Shown here: in pieces, positions 44,814 through 53,688 of the stretch
Layout of the letters: each line of letters begins with the position of its first letter
Position numbering within the stretch: the stretch's first letter is position 1
Source of the DNA: Alcaligenes faecalis
Lineage (GTDB): Bacteria > Pseudomonadota > Gammaproteobacteria > Burkholderiales > Burkholderiaceae_B
Reading direction: 5' to 3'
Assembly: GCF_041521385.1 (NCBI RefSeq)
Contig: NZ_CP168006.1
Coordinates: 1,374,769-1,438,768 of the forward strand
DNA: 64,000 nucleotides
The notes under the pieces: generated by a model
What the model was told of the DNA's origin: nothing
The model's database searches: none
What the model saw: only the letters and a program-made list of their open reading frames with translations
Position numbers and translations under genes: made by a program

Positions 44814-45521
44814 ATGCTTGGTTCCTCCAAACGCACCGTATTCAAGCCCACCGCCTACGGCTCCAGCCGTCGAAAACGCCGCATTCCACGCTGGTTTGTT
44901 CTGCTGTTGACAGGCATTGCCCTGGGTGCTGGAGGGCTGCTGTTCTTGCAACAAAGCTATGGCCCCACGCGCCTGACCGTGGAGCAATCCGAACAGTTGC
45001 ACTATGACCTGAACAGCGCCAATGCTGACAAGCAACGCCTGCAAGCTCAGTTGAACCAGACCAGCCGCGATCTTGAAGATGTCAGCCAGAAAGAAAACAA
45101 GCTGAGCACGCAAACCAGCGACCTGCAAGCCATGGTCACCAAACTGGAAAAAGACATTGCCCTGTTTGCCGATGCCATGCCACCAGATCCACGTGGGACC
45201 TCGCCTGGCATTCGCGCCGCCGAATTCACTTCCCAGGAAGGCCAACTGAATCACTTTGTGCTCCTGATGCAAGACAAGGGCAAAGAAGCTGAATTCAAGG
45301 GCACGATGGAGCTGGTCGCAGCAGGTCGTTACAGCAATGGCCGCTCTGGCAATGTGGATCTGCCAGGCCAAACCATCAGCGTAGGCCGTTATGCCTACGT
45401 CAATGGCTCCGCCGAGCTGCCCGCCGGCTTTACGCCGCGCCAGGTCACAATACGCATCAAACCGGACGGTTCAAAGCGCGTCGTTGCCACACGCACTATC
45501 TACGTGACATCCTCCAGGTAA
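44814..45521 (+). CDS. Single-span membrane protein with coiled coil (DUF6776-like)
   Basis: A 235-residue protein of unknown function. A basic N-terminal tail (about 1-28, rich in R and K) precedes one transmembrane helix (about 29-48). A heptad-rich coiled coil follows (about 60-120, QLHYDLNSANADKQRLQAQL-type pattern), then a beta-rich C-terminal domain (about 150-235). The C-terminal domain would lie in the periplasm. I believe it corresponds to the domain family called DUF6776, but this is from memory of general layout and not certain. Its neighbour is a terminator; monocistronic. Confidence 0.7.
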   Translation: MLGSSKRTVFKPTAYGSSRRKRRIPRWFVLLLTGIALGAGGLLFLQQSYGPTRLTVEQSEQLHYDLNSANADKQRLQAQLNQTSRDLEDVSQKENKLSTQTSDLQAMVTKLEKDIALFADAMPPDPRGTSPGIRAAEFTSQEGQLNHFVLLMQDKGKEAEFKGTMELVAAGRYSNGRSGNVDLPGQTISVGRYAYVNGSAELPAGFTPRQVTIRIKPDGSKRVVATRTIYVTSSR

Positions 45522-45561
45522 ACGCGAACTCCAGACTGACCCGCGCAGCCGCAGTTAGCAC

Positions 45562-45612
45562 AAAGCCCTTCAGGTTCCTGGCTCCATCGCCAAAACCCTG
45601 AAGGGCTTTTTT
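45562..45612. terminator. Terminator between convergent DUF6776-like and glnQ genes
   Basis: Stem AAAGCCCTTCAGG / CCTGAAGGGCTTT with T-run after on the plus strand (TTTTTTAT) and a shorter A-run on the other side. It lies 40 bp after the plus-strand gene and 25 bp from the glnQ stop. Confidence 0.88.
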
Positions 45613-45636
45613 ATACCCAACGATCTCGACAGATGC

Positions 45637-46365
45637 CTAGGCTACGTGCTGCAAAAAGTCTTTAAGGCGTTGGCTAGGAGGATCACTCAACAGCTCGGCA
45701 GGCGGCCCATCATGTGCCACCCGGCCCTGATCAATAAAAATCAGCCGGCTACCCACACGACGTGCAAAATCCATCTCGTGGGTCACCACCACCATGGTCA
45801 TGCCTTCTTCGGCCAGCAGTTGCATGACCTTAAGCACCTCCTGGCGCAGCTCTGGATCCAGCGCCGAGGTGGGTTCATCAAACAACATCAACTTGGGCTT
45901 GATCGCCAGGGCACGGGCAATGGCCACTCGCTGCTGCTGACCACCGGACAGCTCATTGGGGTAATGATTGACCCGCTCGGCCAAGCCCACCTTGGCCAGC
46001 AACTCCATCGCTTCCGCACGCGCCTGGGCGCGACCGGTGCCCCGGGTATGCACGGGCCCGAACATGACATTTTCCAGCGCACTCATCTGCGGAAACAGAT
46101 TGAACTGCTGAAACACCATGCCCGCTTCCCGGCGCAGCTCCCGCACTTGGGCTGGCGTACCATTCACACTCAAGCCATTGACCACAATGTCGCCCGCCTG
46201 AATGTCTTCCAGCTTGTTGATGCAACGTAAAAAAGTCGATTTCCCCGAGCCCGACGGACCAACGACCACAACCACTTCGCCCTTATCAATCGTCAGACTG
46301 ATATCGTCGAGCACGATATTGTCTCCAAAGCGTTTGGTTACCTGCTTGAACTCGACAATACTCAT
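45637..46365 (-). CDS. glnQ: Polar amino acid ABC transporter ATPase (GlnQ-like)
   Basis: A 242-residue ABC ATPase. Walker A is GPSGSGKST (about 36-44), the signature is [15 protein letters not shown] and Walker B is [14 protein letters not shown]. Highly similar in plan to E. coli GlnQ. It overlaps the permease gene by 4 bp and is the third gene of a glnH-glnP-glnQ operon on the minus strand. Substrate inferred from the binding protein, which looks like GlnH (glutamine). Confidence 0.9.
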   Translation of the reverse strand: MSIVEFKQVTKRFGDNIVLDDISLTIDKGEVVVVVGPSGSGKSTFLRCINKLEDIQAGDIVVNGLSVNGTPAQVRELRREAGMVFQQFNLFPQMSALENVMFGPVHTRGTGRAQARAEAMELLAKVGLAERVNHYPNELSGGQQQRVAIARALAIKPKLMLFDEPTSALDPELRQEVLKVMQLLAEEGMTMVVVTHEMDFARRVGSRLIFIDQGRVAHDGPPAELLSDPPSQRLKDFLQHVA

Positions 46366-47201
46366 ACAATCCTCATACGGTGTTCAATCCACTTCAGAGT
46401 CAGGGCAATCAGGCCAGTCAAGATCAGATAGATCACGGCAACTGCCCCCCAAATCTCCACTGAACGGAAATTATTGGCAATGATTTCCTGGCCCTGTCGG
46501 GTCAGCTCGGCCACACCGATCACAATAAACAGCGAAGAGTCCTTCAAACTGATAATGCATTGATTACCCATGGCCGGAATCATGCGACGGAACGCCACAG
46601 GCCCAATGATGTGCCGCAAAATCTTGTAAAACGGCAAACCCATCGCCTCGCCCGCCTCTTTCAAACCTTTGGGCACCGATTGCAAGGCACCACGTACGAT
46701 CTCGGAAATATAGGCCCCGGAATTGATCATCAAGGTGAAAATGGCAGCAGTCAGCCCATCAATACGAATGTTGGCCAACAGGGGCAGCGCAAAGTAGATA
46801 AACATTACCTGCACGACAATCGGCGTGCCACGGATGAGCAGCACGTATACCTGACACAGAAAGGACAGAACCAGCAGCAAATAGCGCCTGAAAAAAACCA
46901 GCAAGAACAGGGCAATCAATACCTGCAGCGAACTCCAGATCCAGGCCGGCACAACGCTCAACCAATGACCTGTCAGCCAGGACAGGCCCCTGAGCACAAA
47001 ACCGAGCACAAACAGCCCCAGAATGAACCATGCTGCCCGGCGCCAGGTAACCGGCACCCGAACATAGGTGGTAATCACCCCGGTCAGAAAACCCAATACA
47101 GCGCCACCCACCAAACCCGACAGGGTAATGAGCAGCGTCATTTTTGTACCTTCCAGAAGGCTGGGTAAAGCCCCCCAGATAGCGTCCCATTCAAAAGTCA
47201 C
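46362..47201 (-). CDS. glnP: Polar amino acid ABC transporter permease (GlnP-like) with extra membrane segments
   Basis: A 279-residue HisM-type permease, about 60 residues longer than the usual 220. The extra part lies between the first helix and the conserved [19 protein letters not shown] segment (about residues 48-115) and contains two additional hydrophobic stretches. The EAA loop is [25 protein letters not shown]. The GTG start at 47201 follows AAAGG by seven bases; a longer upstream frame has no support. A hairpin lies between it and glnH. Confidence 0.87.
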   Translation of the reverse strand: MTFEWDAIWGALPSLLEGTKMTLLITLSGLVGGAVLGFLTGVITTYVRVPVTWRRAAWFILGLFVLGFVLRGLSWLTGHWLSVVPAWIWSSLQVLIALFLLVFFRRYLLLVLSFLCQVYVLLIRGTPIVVQVMFIYFALPLLANIRIDGLTAAIFTLMINSGAYISEIVRGALQSVPKGLKEAGEAMGLPFYKILRHIIGPVAFRRMIPAMGNQCIISLKDSSLFIVIGVAELTRQGQEIIANNFRSVEIWGAVAVIYLILTGLIALTLKWIEHRMRIV

Positions 47202-47244
47202 AGTGCTACCTTTGTCTTTGAATAAACGCCCGCAACAGAGCGTC

Positions 47245-47287
47245 AAAAAATAAAAGCGGTGATCCCGTTACGACACGCGATCACCGC
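47245..47287 (-). terminator. Attenuator-like hairpin between glnH and glnP
   Basis: On the minus strand GCGGTGATC / GATCACCGC (9 bp, 14-base loop) is followed by TTTTATTTTTT, an intrinsic-terminator layout, located 26 bp after the glnH stop and before glnP. It probably permits only partial readthrough so that the binding protein is made in excess over the permease. Confidence 0.8.
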
Positions 47288-47313
47288 CTGGCATGCGCTT
47301 GGCTCCAGCCTGT

Positions 47314-48072
47314 TTAATCAGGCTGCTTGCCAAACCATTTTTGGTAGATTTTGTCGTAAGTGCCGTCAGCACGAATGTCTTTTAGCGCCTGGTTCACAAC
47401 CGGCACCAGTTCGCTGTTCTTGGGAAAGGCAATCCCGTAGAAGTCACCACTTTTCACGGCGCCAGTGACCTTCACACGGTCCTTGCCACCGGTCTGGGCG
47501 TAGTACTGCACATTGGGAGTATCGTGTACCACGGCATCCACACGGCCCGTTGCCAGTTCCAGAAAGGCATTATCGATATTGGGAAACAGCTTGAGCTTGG
47601 CCGTAGGCACCGAACGCTGCATGAAGTCCACCGTGGCGGTACCAATCTTCACCGCTACCGTCTTGCCTTCCAGGTCGGCGGCAGCCTTGATGTCAGAGTT
47701 ATCGGTGTTGACCAAAATGGCCAGACCGCTTTCATAGTAAGGATCGGAGAAATCAATCACTTGCTTGCGGTCATCGCGGATGGTGATCCCGGCCAGCGCA
47801 GCATCCAGATTGCGGGTTTGCAGGCCTGGAATAATGCCGTTGAAATCCATGGGCTGAAAACGGTAATTCAGATTAGCCTTTTTCGCGACCGCATCCCACA
47901 AGTCGATATCAAAGCCGGTGTACTTACCATTTTGCTTGAACTCAAAAGGTACAAACGCCGTATCGGTTGCGACCACCAGTTCTTTGCCTTGTTGCGCCAA
48001 GGCCTGACCAGCGGGCAAAGCCAAAGCCAAGGCCAAACCGGCCATCAGGGTTTTCATTTTCTTGTTGAACAT
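47314..48072 (-). CDS. glnH: Glutamine ABC transporter substrate-binding protein (GlnH-like)
   Basis: A 252-residue periplasmic protein. Signal peptide about 1-26 (ending QALAQ). The mature sequence contains VATDTAFVPFEFKQNGKYTG (residues spread 34-53), GIIPGLQTRN, AGITI-DDRK and FPNIDNAFLELATGRVDAVVHDTPN, close to E. coli GlnH along its whole length, including the D-R ligand pair positions. First gene of glnHPQ; AGGAG precedes the ATG. Confidence 0.92.
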   Translation of the reverse strand: MFNKKMKTLMAGLALALALPAGQALAQQGKELVVATDTAFVPFEFKQNGKYTGFDIDLWDAVAKKANLNYRFQPMDFNGIIPGLQTRNLDAALAGITIRDDRKQVIDFSDPYYESGLAILVNTDNSDIKAAADLEGKTVAVKIGTATVDFMQRSVPTAKLKLFPNIDNAFLELATGRVDAVVHDTPNVQYYAQTGGKDRVKVTGAVKSGDFYGIAFPKNSELVPVVNQALKDIRADGTYDKIYQKWFGKQPD

Positions 48073-48214
48073 CCGTTACTCCTCTGTAGGGACTGACCAA
48101 AAACCAGCCAGTTCGATGTTTACCCAAGTCGGTGCAGGCTCATGACCTGCCCCAGCGTTGATCTATGCTACCCGAAGCAGCCCAACTCTTCGTATTTAAT
48201 AGTTTTAAAAAAAG

Positions 48215-48242
48215 AAAAACCTCGGGAAATCCCGAGGTTTTT
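48215..48242. terminator. Rho-independent terminator after metQ
   Basis: Stem AAAAACCTCGGG / CCCGAGGTTTTT with a four-base loop; on the minus strand the T-run continues as TTTTTCTTTTTTT. It ends the metNIQ operon 29 bp past the metQ stop. Confidence 0.92.
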
Positions 48243-48271
48243 CAGTTAGCCAGCCGTATCAAAACTCACAT

Positions 48272-49063
48272 TCAGAACGCAGGAACAATGGAACCCTTGT
48301 ACTTGTCGGCAATGAACTTCTTCACGTCTTCGCTATGCAAAGCCTGGATCAGCTTGGCCACACGTGGGTCGTCCTTGGACTTGGCCGCCACAGCGATCAA
48401 GTTGGCGTAAGGAGAGTCCGAACCCTCAATAGCCAAAGCATCCTTGGTGGGGTTCAGACCCGCTTCCAGCGCGTAGTTGGTGTTGATCAGAGCGATATCC
48501 ACATCAGCCAACACGCGCGGCAAGGTAGCAGCTTCCAGTTCCTTGAACTTCAGCTTCTTGGGGTTCTGGTCCACATCACGCGAGGTTGCCAGAATATTGG
48601 AAGGATCCTTCAGGGTCAGAACACCTGCTTTTTGCAGCAACAGCAAAGCACGAGCGCCATTGGACGGATCGTTAGGGATCGCCACCAGTGCGCCTTCTTT
48701 CAGCTCGTCCAGGCTCTTGATCTTGGTGGAGTAAGCACCAAAGGGCTCAACGTGAACCACAGCCACCGACACCAGATCGGTTTTGTGTTCTTTGTTGAAG
48801 GTATCCAGGTAAGGTTTGTGCTGGAAGAAGTTGGCATCGATATGGCCGTCAGCCACTTGCTGGTTGGGCTGCACGTAATCAGTGAACACCTTGACATCCA
48901 GGTTCACACCTTCCTTGGCCAAAGCTGGCTTCACAAACTCCAGCAGCTCGGCGTGTGGCACGGGGGTAGCAGCAACCGACAGGGTCTCGGCGGCTTGGGC
49001 CACGCTGGCCAGCAGAGCCGACACGGACAAGGCCAGAACGGGAACAAATTTCTTCAAAGACAT
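48272..49063 (-). CDS. metQ: Methionine ABC transporter substrate-binding protein MetQ (NlpA family)
   Basis: A 263-residue binding protein with LSVAATPVPHAELLEFVKP at the mature start, VFTDYVQPNQQVADGHIDANFFQHKPYL (seen in parts at about 60-88) and IPNDPSNGARALLLLQKAG, all standard for MetQ. The signal peptide ends SVAQAAE and shows no lipobox cysteine, so the protein should be a soluble periplasmic binder, not a lipoprotein as in E. coli. Third gene of metN-metI-metQ. Whether the ligand is L- or D-methionine or a peptide cannot be said. Confidence 0.9.
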   Translation of the reverse strand: MSLKKFVPVLALSVSALLASVAQAAETLSVAATPVPHAELLEFVKPALAKEGVNLDVKVFTDYVQPNQQVADGHIDANFFQHKPYLDTFNKEHKTDLVSVAVVHVEPFGAYSTKIKSLDELKEGALVAIPNDPSNGARALLLLQKAGVLTLKDPSNILATSRDVDQNPKKLKFKELEAATLPRVLADVDIALINTNYALEAGLNPTKDALAIEGSDSPYANLIAVAAKSKDDPRVAKLIQALHSEDVKKFIADKYKGSIVPAF

Positions 49064-49113
49064 GAGCGACTCCAGTTTCTGAAAGGCAAAACGATGACTA
49101 TCGTTGCCAGGAC

Positions 49114-49773
49114 TTATTTTCGGCTCAAGCGAGCCACCATGGCGTCTCCAAACACCTGCAGGAGTTGCACCAGCACCACCAGGATCGTCACAGTCACCAC
49201 CATGACATCCGTTTGATATCGTTGATAACCAAAGCGCAGGGCCAGGTCACCCAAACCACCGCCGCCGATCACACCCGACATGGCCGAATACCCCACCAGG
49301 GCAATGGCGGTCACAATCAGGGCTGCCACAATGCCAGTGGTCGCTTCAGGCAATAAAGCCAGCAAAACGGTCTGACGGGAGTTGGCGCCCATGGCACGGC
49401 AGGCCTCATTCACACCGGGGTCCAGTTCACGCAGAACGTTCTCCACCAAACGGGCAAAAAACGGCGCGGCACTCAAGACCAAAGGCGGAATCGCGCCCTG
49501 CACTCCCAAAGACGTACCGGCCAGAATGCGCGTCAAGGGAATAATGACGATCAAAAGAATCAGGAACGGCACGGAACGCAATATGTTCACGATCAGGGAC
49601 AAGCTCTGGTAGATCCAGGCATTATCCAGCATCTGCTTGCGGCTGGTCAGAAATAACAGCACGCCTAATGGCAAACCAATAATTGCGGTAAAGCCCAGCG
49701 AAATACCGGTCATCAACAAGGTATCAATCGTGGCCTCACCAATCAGCGCCCAATCCAGGTTGCTAAAGTTCAT
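49114..49773 (-). CDS. metI: Methionine ABC transporter permease MetI
   Basis: A 219-residue inner-membrane permease with five helices, TLLMTGISLGFTAIIGLPLG in the first and the EAA-type loop LDPGVNEACRAMGANSRQTV. Typical MetI length. Overlaps metN by 4 bp and precedes metQ by 50 bp. Confidence 0.92.
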   Translation of the reverse strand: MNFSNLDWALIGEATIDTLLMTGISLGFTAIIGLPLGVLLFLTSRKQMLDNAWIYQSLSLIVNILRSVPFLILLIVIIPLTRILAGTSLGVQGAIPPLVLSAAPFFARLVENVLRELDPGVNEACRAMGANSRQTVLLALLPEATTGIVAALIVTAIALVGYSAMSGVIGGGGLGDLALRFGYQRYQTDVMVVTVTILVVLVQLLQVFGDAMVARLSRK

Positions 49774-50780
49774 GGTCGCAATACCTCAAATTGGACATTC
49801 AATTCAGTCAGCAAGGCATCCAGCCCTGCTTTAGCCTGCGCATCCCCTTCCACAGCCACAACCAGTTGGCCATAAGGCTCAGCTTTGATGCGGCCAATGG
49901 CCCCCTGCAAAATGCTGACATTCAGCCCTAGCTGGCTAGTGATACGACTGATCAAAGGCTCGGTCGTCGCCACACCACGCACACTCAGGCGCATCACACT
50001 ACCAGGTACGCCTTCTGCCAAGGCATGCCAGTCGTCAGCGTTCACGCCACTTTCGCTAAGCAAAGACTGCGTGGTGGGATGGTGCGGATGCAGAAACACA
50101 TCCAGCACTTCGCCACACTCCACAATCTTGCCGGCATCAATCACGGCCACCCGATCACAGACGGAGCGAATCACATCCATGCCGTGGGTAATCAGGACAA
50201 TCGTCAGCCCCAGCTCCTGATTGATCTCGCGCAGCAAGCGCAAGATCGACTGGGTGGTTTCCGGGTCCAGCGCCGAGGTCGCTTCGTCGCACAGCAAAAG
50301 CTGTGGCCGATTAGCCAAGGCACGCGCAATACCGACGCGCTGCTGCTGCCCGCCCGATAACTGACGGGGATACTTGTTGGCATGATCCTTCAAACCCACC
50401 AACTCCAGCACTTCCAGAGCGCGAGCGTGACGTTGGGCGCGATCCACCCCTGCCAGACGCAGAGGAAAACAGACATTATCCAGAACCGTGCGGGAGTGAA
50501 GCAGATTGAAATGCTGGAACACCATGCCCACGCCTTGCCGGAACGCACGCAACTGCGCACCTGAAAAACGTGTGATGTCCTGATTCTGTACCCAGACCTG
50601 GCCTGAACTGGGTTGTTCAAGCAAATTGAGCATGCGAATCAGCGTACTTTTCCCAGCACCCGAGCGACCAATAATACCGAAGACCTCTCCCTGGTGAATC
50701 TGCAAGGAAACGTCGTTCAAAGCATGAACGGTCCTGCCTGCCAAAGAATAGGTTTTTGAGATGTGTTCAAGACGAATCAA
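49770..50780 (-). CDS. metN: Methionine ABC transporter ATPase MetN
   Basis: A 336-residue ATPase with Walker A GRSGAGKST, signature [15 protein letters not shown] and Walker B LLLCDEATSALDPE. The C-terminal extension (about 255-336) is the regulatory NIL domain that binds methionine and trans-inhibits transport. Heads the metNIQ operon. I see no SAM riboswitch or MetJ boxes in the 245 bp upstream. Confidence 0.93.
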   Translation of the reverse strand: MIRLEHISKTYSLAGRTVHALNDVSLQIHQGEVFGIIGRSGAGKSTLIRMLNLLEQPSSGQVWVQNQDITRFSGAQLRAFRQGVGMVFQHFNLLHSRTVLDNVCFPLRLAGVDRAQRHARALEVLELVGLKDHANKYPRQLSGGQQQRVGIARALANRPQLLLCDEATSALDPETTQSILRLLREINQELGLTIVLITHGMDVIRSVCDRVAVIDAGKIVECGEVLDVFLHPHHPTTQSLLSESGVNADDWHALAEGVPGSVMRLSVRGVATTEPLISRITSQLGLNVSILQGAIGRIKAEPYGQLVVAVEGDAQAKAGLDALLTELNVQFEVLRP

Positions 50781-50980
50781 AATGAACTCAGCCTAGTTAG
50801 TCAGTCGAGTTATAAAAGCCTGAGCTGTAAGCGAAATTTACCATAAAGCAAATTTCACCATGACCAGATAGATATAACCCAAGGAAATATTAAAACCATA
50901 CTGAGGGCTGCACTGTATAGCAAGATTTCCGACCGGCCAATGCGCGGATGTGACCTTGGCTGTGCAAGGCAAGCGCCCAA

Positions 50981-51006
50981 AGAAAAAGGCCGCTAAGCGC
51001 GGCCTT
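50981..51006 (-). terminator. Terminator after tRNA-Lys
   Basis: Stem AAGGCCGC / GCGGCCTT with a five-base loop followed on the minus strand by TTTCTTTG, 20 bp past the tRNA 3' end. Confidence 0.85.
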
Positions 51007-51026
51007 GTTTCTACGTTTCAGTGTAG

Positions 51027-51102
51027 TGGTGGGTCGTGCGCGACTCGAACGCGCGACCAACGGATTAAAAGTCCGCTGCTCTACCGACTGAGCTAACGAC
51101 CC
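51027..51102 (-). tRNA. tRNA-Lys (anticodon TTT)
   Basis: Minus-strand cloverleaf: acceptor GGGTCGT / ACGACCC, D arm GCTC-AGTCGGTA-GAGC, anticodon loop CTTTTAA (anticodon TTT, reading AAA and AAG), T arm CGCGC-TTCGAGT-type loop, discriminator A and encoded CCA (51027-51029). Single gene with its own terminator. Confidence 0.97.
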
Positions 51103-51295
51103 CCGACTGAAAGATGAAATTATGACCCGATTCCGACGCCCCGTCAAGCACTAAATGCAAAATAATCAGAAAAAAAGCATTTTTCTTCAAAAAAGAGGAG
51201 AACAGCCGCTTTCAACGACCCAGCCTCAACACTTCCCCCCTGTTTCAGAAACAAAATCTGAACTTCTTCCCAAGAACGTTGACTGCTGAAAATAG

Positions 51296-51341
51296 AAAAA
51301 TGCCTTCCGACACGGGGGGCTAACCCCATACCGGAAGGCAT
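51296..51341 (-). terminator. Terminator after the GH31-like gene
   Basis: Stem ATGCCTTCCG / CGGAAGGCAT enclosing a smaller GGGG/CCCC helix, followed on the minus strand by TTTTTC. It starts 28 bp after the stop. Confidence 0.88.
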
Positions 51342-51368
51342 TCAACAGCAAGCAGGCTCGTCTAAGGC

Positions 51369-53597
51369 TTAACGGGCACGAGAAATACGAACCTCGGCAC
51401 CACGGCGTTTGACTTCCAGCCCTTCGGACGGCAGGATCTTCAATCCTTCCAGGCCTTTGATGTAGCTGGAACCTTGCATCTGCATGACGCGAATCTTGTT
51501 GCGCATCACAACCGGACTGTGCTCGGGCATACCAAACATCCAGACCTCGTCCAGCAAACGAGCAGAGTTGAATTCCGAGGTGTGCTTGACCACCGGCCCC
51601 AGACACAGCATATGTCCTTCGCGACCAAAGACCGGCAAACGATCCAGCCCCACGGTCATTTTCACGGTCGTGCCACCCTCGTAGCGCCAACCCGTGCTCA
51701 GATCCCACCAAGCCTCACCCTCTGGCAGATACACCTCGATATCCTGACCAGGCTGCAAAACAGGAGCCACCAACAAGGCCGGGCCCAACAAATACTGCGT
51801 GTCCCACAAACGAGCCTGGGCATCTGCCGGGAAGCTTTGAGCCATAGACCGCTGTACCGGCAAACCAGTACGCACCGCGTCTTCAATAATGCCCAATACA
51901 TAAGGCACCAGACGGAAACGCCACTCCAGCCAATGCGCAACCTGAGCCTGCGTTTCTTCGTCAAACGCCTCAGGTCGCAAAGCAGGAATACCTTGCAGGC
52001 TGAAGTTCGCCGAGAAAACCGACATGGCCAGCCAACGCAGGTACAGCTCTGGCGTCATTTCGCTGGTCGAGGCTGCCGCATTGCCCCAGCCATGAATCTG
52101 GATAGGCACGCCGCTATTACCGGTAGCCAAGGCGGACTTCAAGGATTCAGTCAGACCTGCCCAGGTATTGTCGACCTGCGGACCCAACTGCCAGGCAAAT
52201 CGCTGACAAGATGGGCTCAGGTCACGGCTGGCAACCACGCCTTCTTGCGGTGTCTTGTGCCCGGCAACAGCATCGAACAAGGCTTGACGTGCCAGCACAG
52301 GATAAATCGCGCGCAACAAAGCGCCAGACTCGCCACCACGGCTGGTGATGGCATCGGGAATATCAAAACGGGCATTGCACAGCACGGCACCCAGACCATC
52401 GTCGACCATTTGACGCTGGCGCTCGGTCCACATGCGGAATACGTCTTTGTGGGTCAGGTCCAGCAAACCGTAGTCACGGCCACCGCTCAGCTCGTCGCCC
52501 GGAAAGACGTAAGCACAGCCGTCATCATCATTGATGAGCAGCCAGCCGCGATCTTCCCACTCTTCAAACAGGCTGGTGCCAGCCAGTACACAAGGACGCG
52601 TCCAGGCGGCAAGCTGCAACTGATCATTTTGCAAGGCAGAGAAAGCCTCACGCGGATCAGCCATACGGGTGGCATCCCACTCCAGCGTAGGCTTGTCCTG
52701 CTGAAAATCGTAGGGTTCCGGTGGTGGCAAGACGGCCACATCCAGCGCAATACCCTGCTCGCGGCACTGACTGGCCAACTCACGCAAAGACGTCACGTCC
52801 TGCGCTTGAGCGCCATCCAGCCACAAGCCCATAGGCGTAACGCCGGGCTGACCCGCACGGCCCGTCAAAGCGGAGTACTGGTTGATGATTTCGCTGGGAT
52901 CACCCAGGAACAGGAAAAAATCCAGTTCGGCAGCGTGTACGCGAGCGCGGTACGCATCCAGATCCTGCTGGCCCAGATCGTGCTCAACCCGCTCGAAGGT
53001 ATTGATGTACAGCCCCCAACCCTGCGTGCTCCAAAGCAAAGGCAGGCTGCGATCATCCGGACGATCGGTATCGATCATTTCCTCGCGGCGATCCAGCTCG
53101 CCCAAGGTTTCGCCCAGGCCATACAAAGCATCTTCCTCGGCCAGAGCCAGATCCAGTTGCCAACAGCGGCTGGGCTCTTGTTCCAGTGTCAACGGCTGGG
53201 CCGCACTGCTCAAAAGCAGGTGATCGCCACGCCGGACCTCGAAGCGCCAGGGATTGGACTGAATATGCAAGGCGACTTCGCCCTGCTCAATCCGCCAGCC
53301 TGAATCGGCTGTTTCCAGTTGAAATTCGCTAACCGCCTCATGGCGGGCCAGCAGCATATCGCCCAAAGCTTTGGCTCGGATACTGAGCTTTTCGTTATCG
53401 AGCCGGGCAAGCGGCATACAGCGGAAACGAAAAACACCCGGCGCATGAGCTTCGATGCGCAGCGCAAAATCGGTTTCGACAAAAGCGAAATCGGCCAAGG
53501 CCGGTTTCGTCGTCAACAAACTCAGATGATTAAACAATTGTGTCACGTCGTCAGAGTGGAGCGAACGGCACGATGCTGATCGCAGGGTCACGCTCAA
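51369..53597 (-). CDS. GH31-fold protein, probably catalytically inactive
   Basis: A 742-residue protein with the plan of glycoside hydrolase family 31 (alpha-glucosidase/xylosidase, YicI type): an N-terminal beta-sandwich (about 30-230), a TIM barrel (about 250-580) and C-terminal beta domains with WDTQYLLGPALLVAPVL and LPVFGREG. The nucleophile motif (KTDFGERIP in YicI, D416) aligns with LCNARFDIP, giving N408. The acid/base motif (WGGD, D482) aligns with LGPQ, giving Q474. The spacing is 66 residues in both, so the alignment is firm and both catalytic acids are lost. The HD of the WSHDIGG motif is also altered (IHGWG). The reading frame is intact, arguing for a selected non-enzymatic role. 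The TTG start is uncertain; GTG at 53591 or 53546 are alternatives. Confidence 0.85.
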   Translation of the reverse strand: MSVTLRSASCRSLHSDDVTQLFNHLSLLTTKPALADFAFVETDFALRIEAHAPGVFRFRCMPLARLDNEKLSIRAKALGDMLLARHEAVSEFQLETADSGWRIEQGEVALHIQSNPWRFEVRRGDHLLLSSAAQPLTLEQEPSRCWQLDLALAEEDALYGLGETLGELDRREEMIDTDRPDDRSLPLLWSTQGWGLYINTFERVEHDLGQQDLDAYRARVHAAELDFFLFLGDPSEIINQYSALTGRAGQPGVTPMGLWLDGAQAQDVTSLRELASQCREQGIALDVAVLPPPEPYDFQQDKPTLEWDATRMADPREAFSALQNDQLQLAAWTRPCVLAGTSLFEEWEDRGWLLINDDDGCAYVFPGDELSGGRDYGLLDLTHKDVFRMWTERQRQMVDDGLGAVLCNARFDIPDAITSRGGESGALLRAIYPVLARQALFDAVAGHKTPQEGVVASRDLSPSCQRFAWQLGPQVDNTWAGLTESLKSALATGNSGVPIQIHGWGNAAASTSEMTPELYLRWLAMSVFSANFSLQGIPALRPEAFDEETQAQVAHWLEWRFRLVPYVLGIIEDAVRTGLPVQRSMAQSFPADAQARLWDTQYLLGPALLVAPVLQPGQDIEVYLPEGEAWWDLSTGWRYEGGTTVKMTVGLDRLPVFGREGHMLCLGPVVKHTSEFNSARLLDEVWMFGMPEHSPVVMRNKIRVMQMQGSSYIKGLEGLKILPSEGLEVKRRGAEVRISRAR

Positions 53598-53688
53598 GAT
53601 TACTTAACAAGGTCACTATTTTGACGTATTTGCGCTACAAAGGAAAATGTTGCTTCAAATTTCGCCGAAATAATTCAAAAAACAGGCC

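Noticed and set aside
50781..50980. SAM riboswitch or MetJ box upstream of metN
   Set aside because: No conserved S-box helices and no repeated AGACGTCT-like MetJ boxes were found.
51474..53303. 609-codon plus-strand frame
   Set aside because: Antisense to the GH31-like gene; the product has no family features and no ribosome-binding site.
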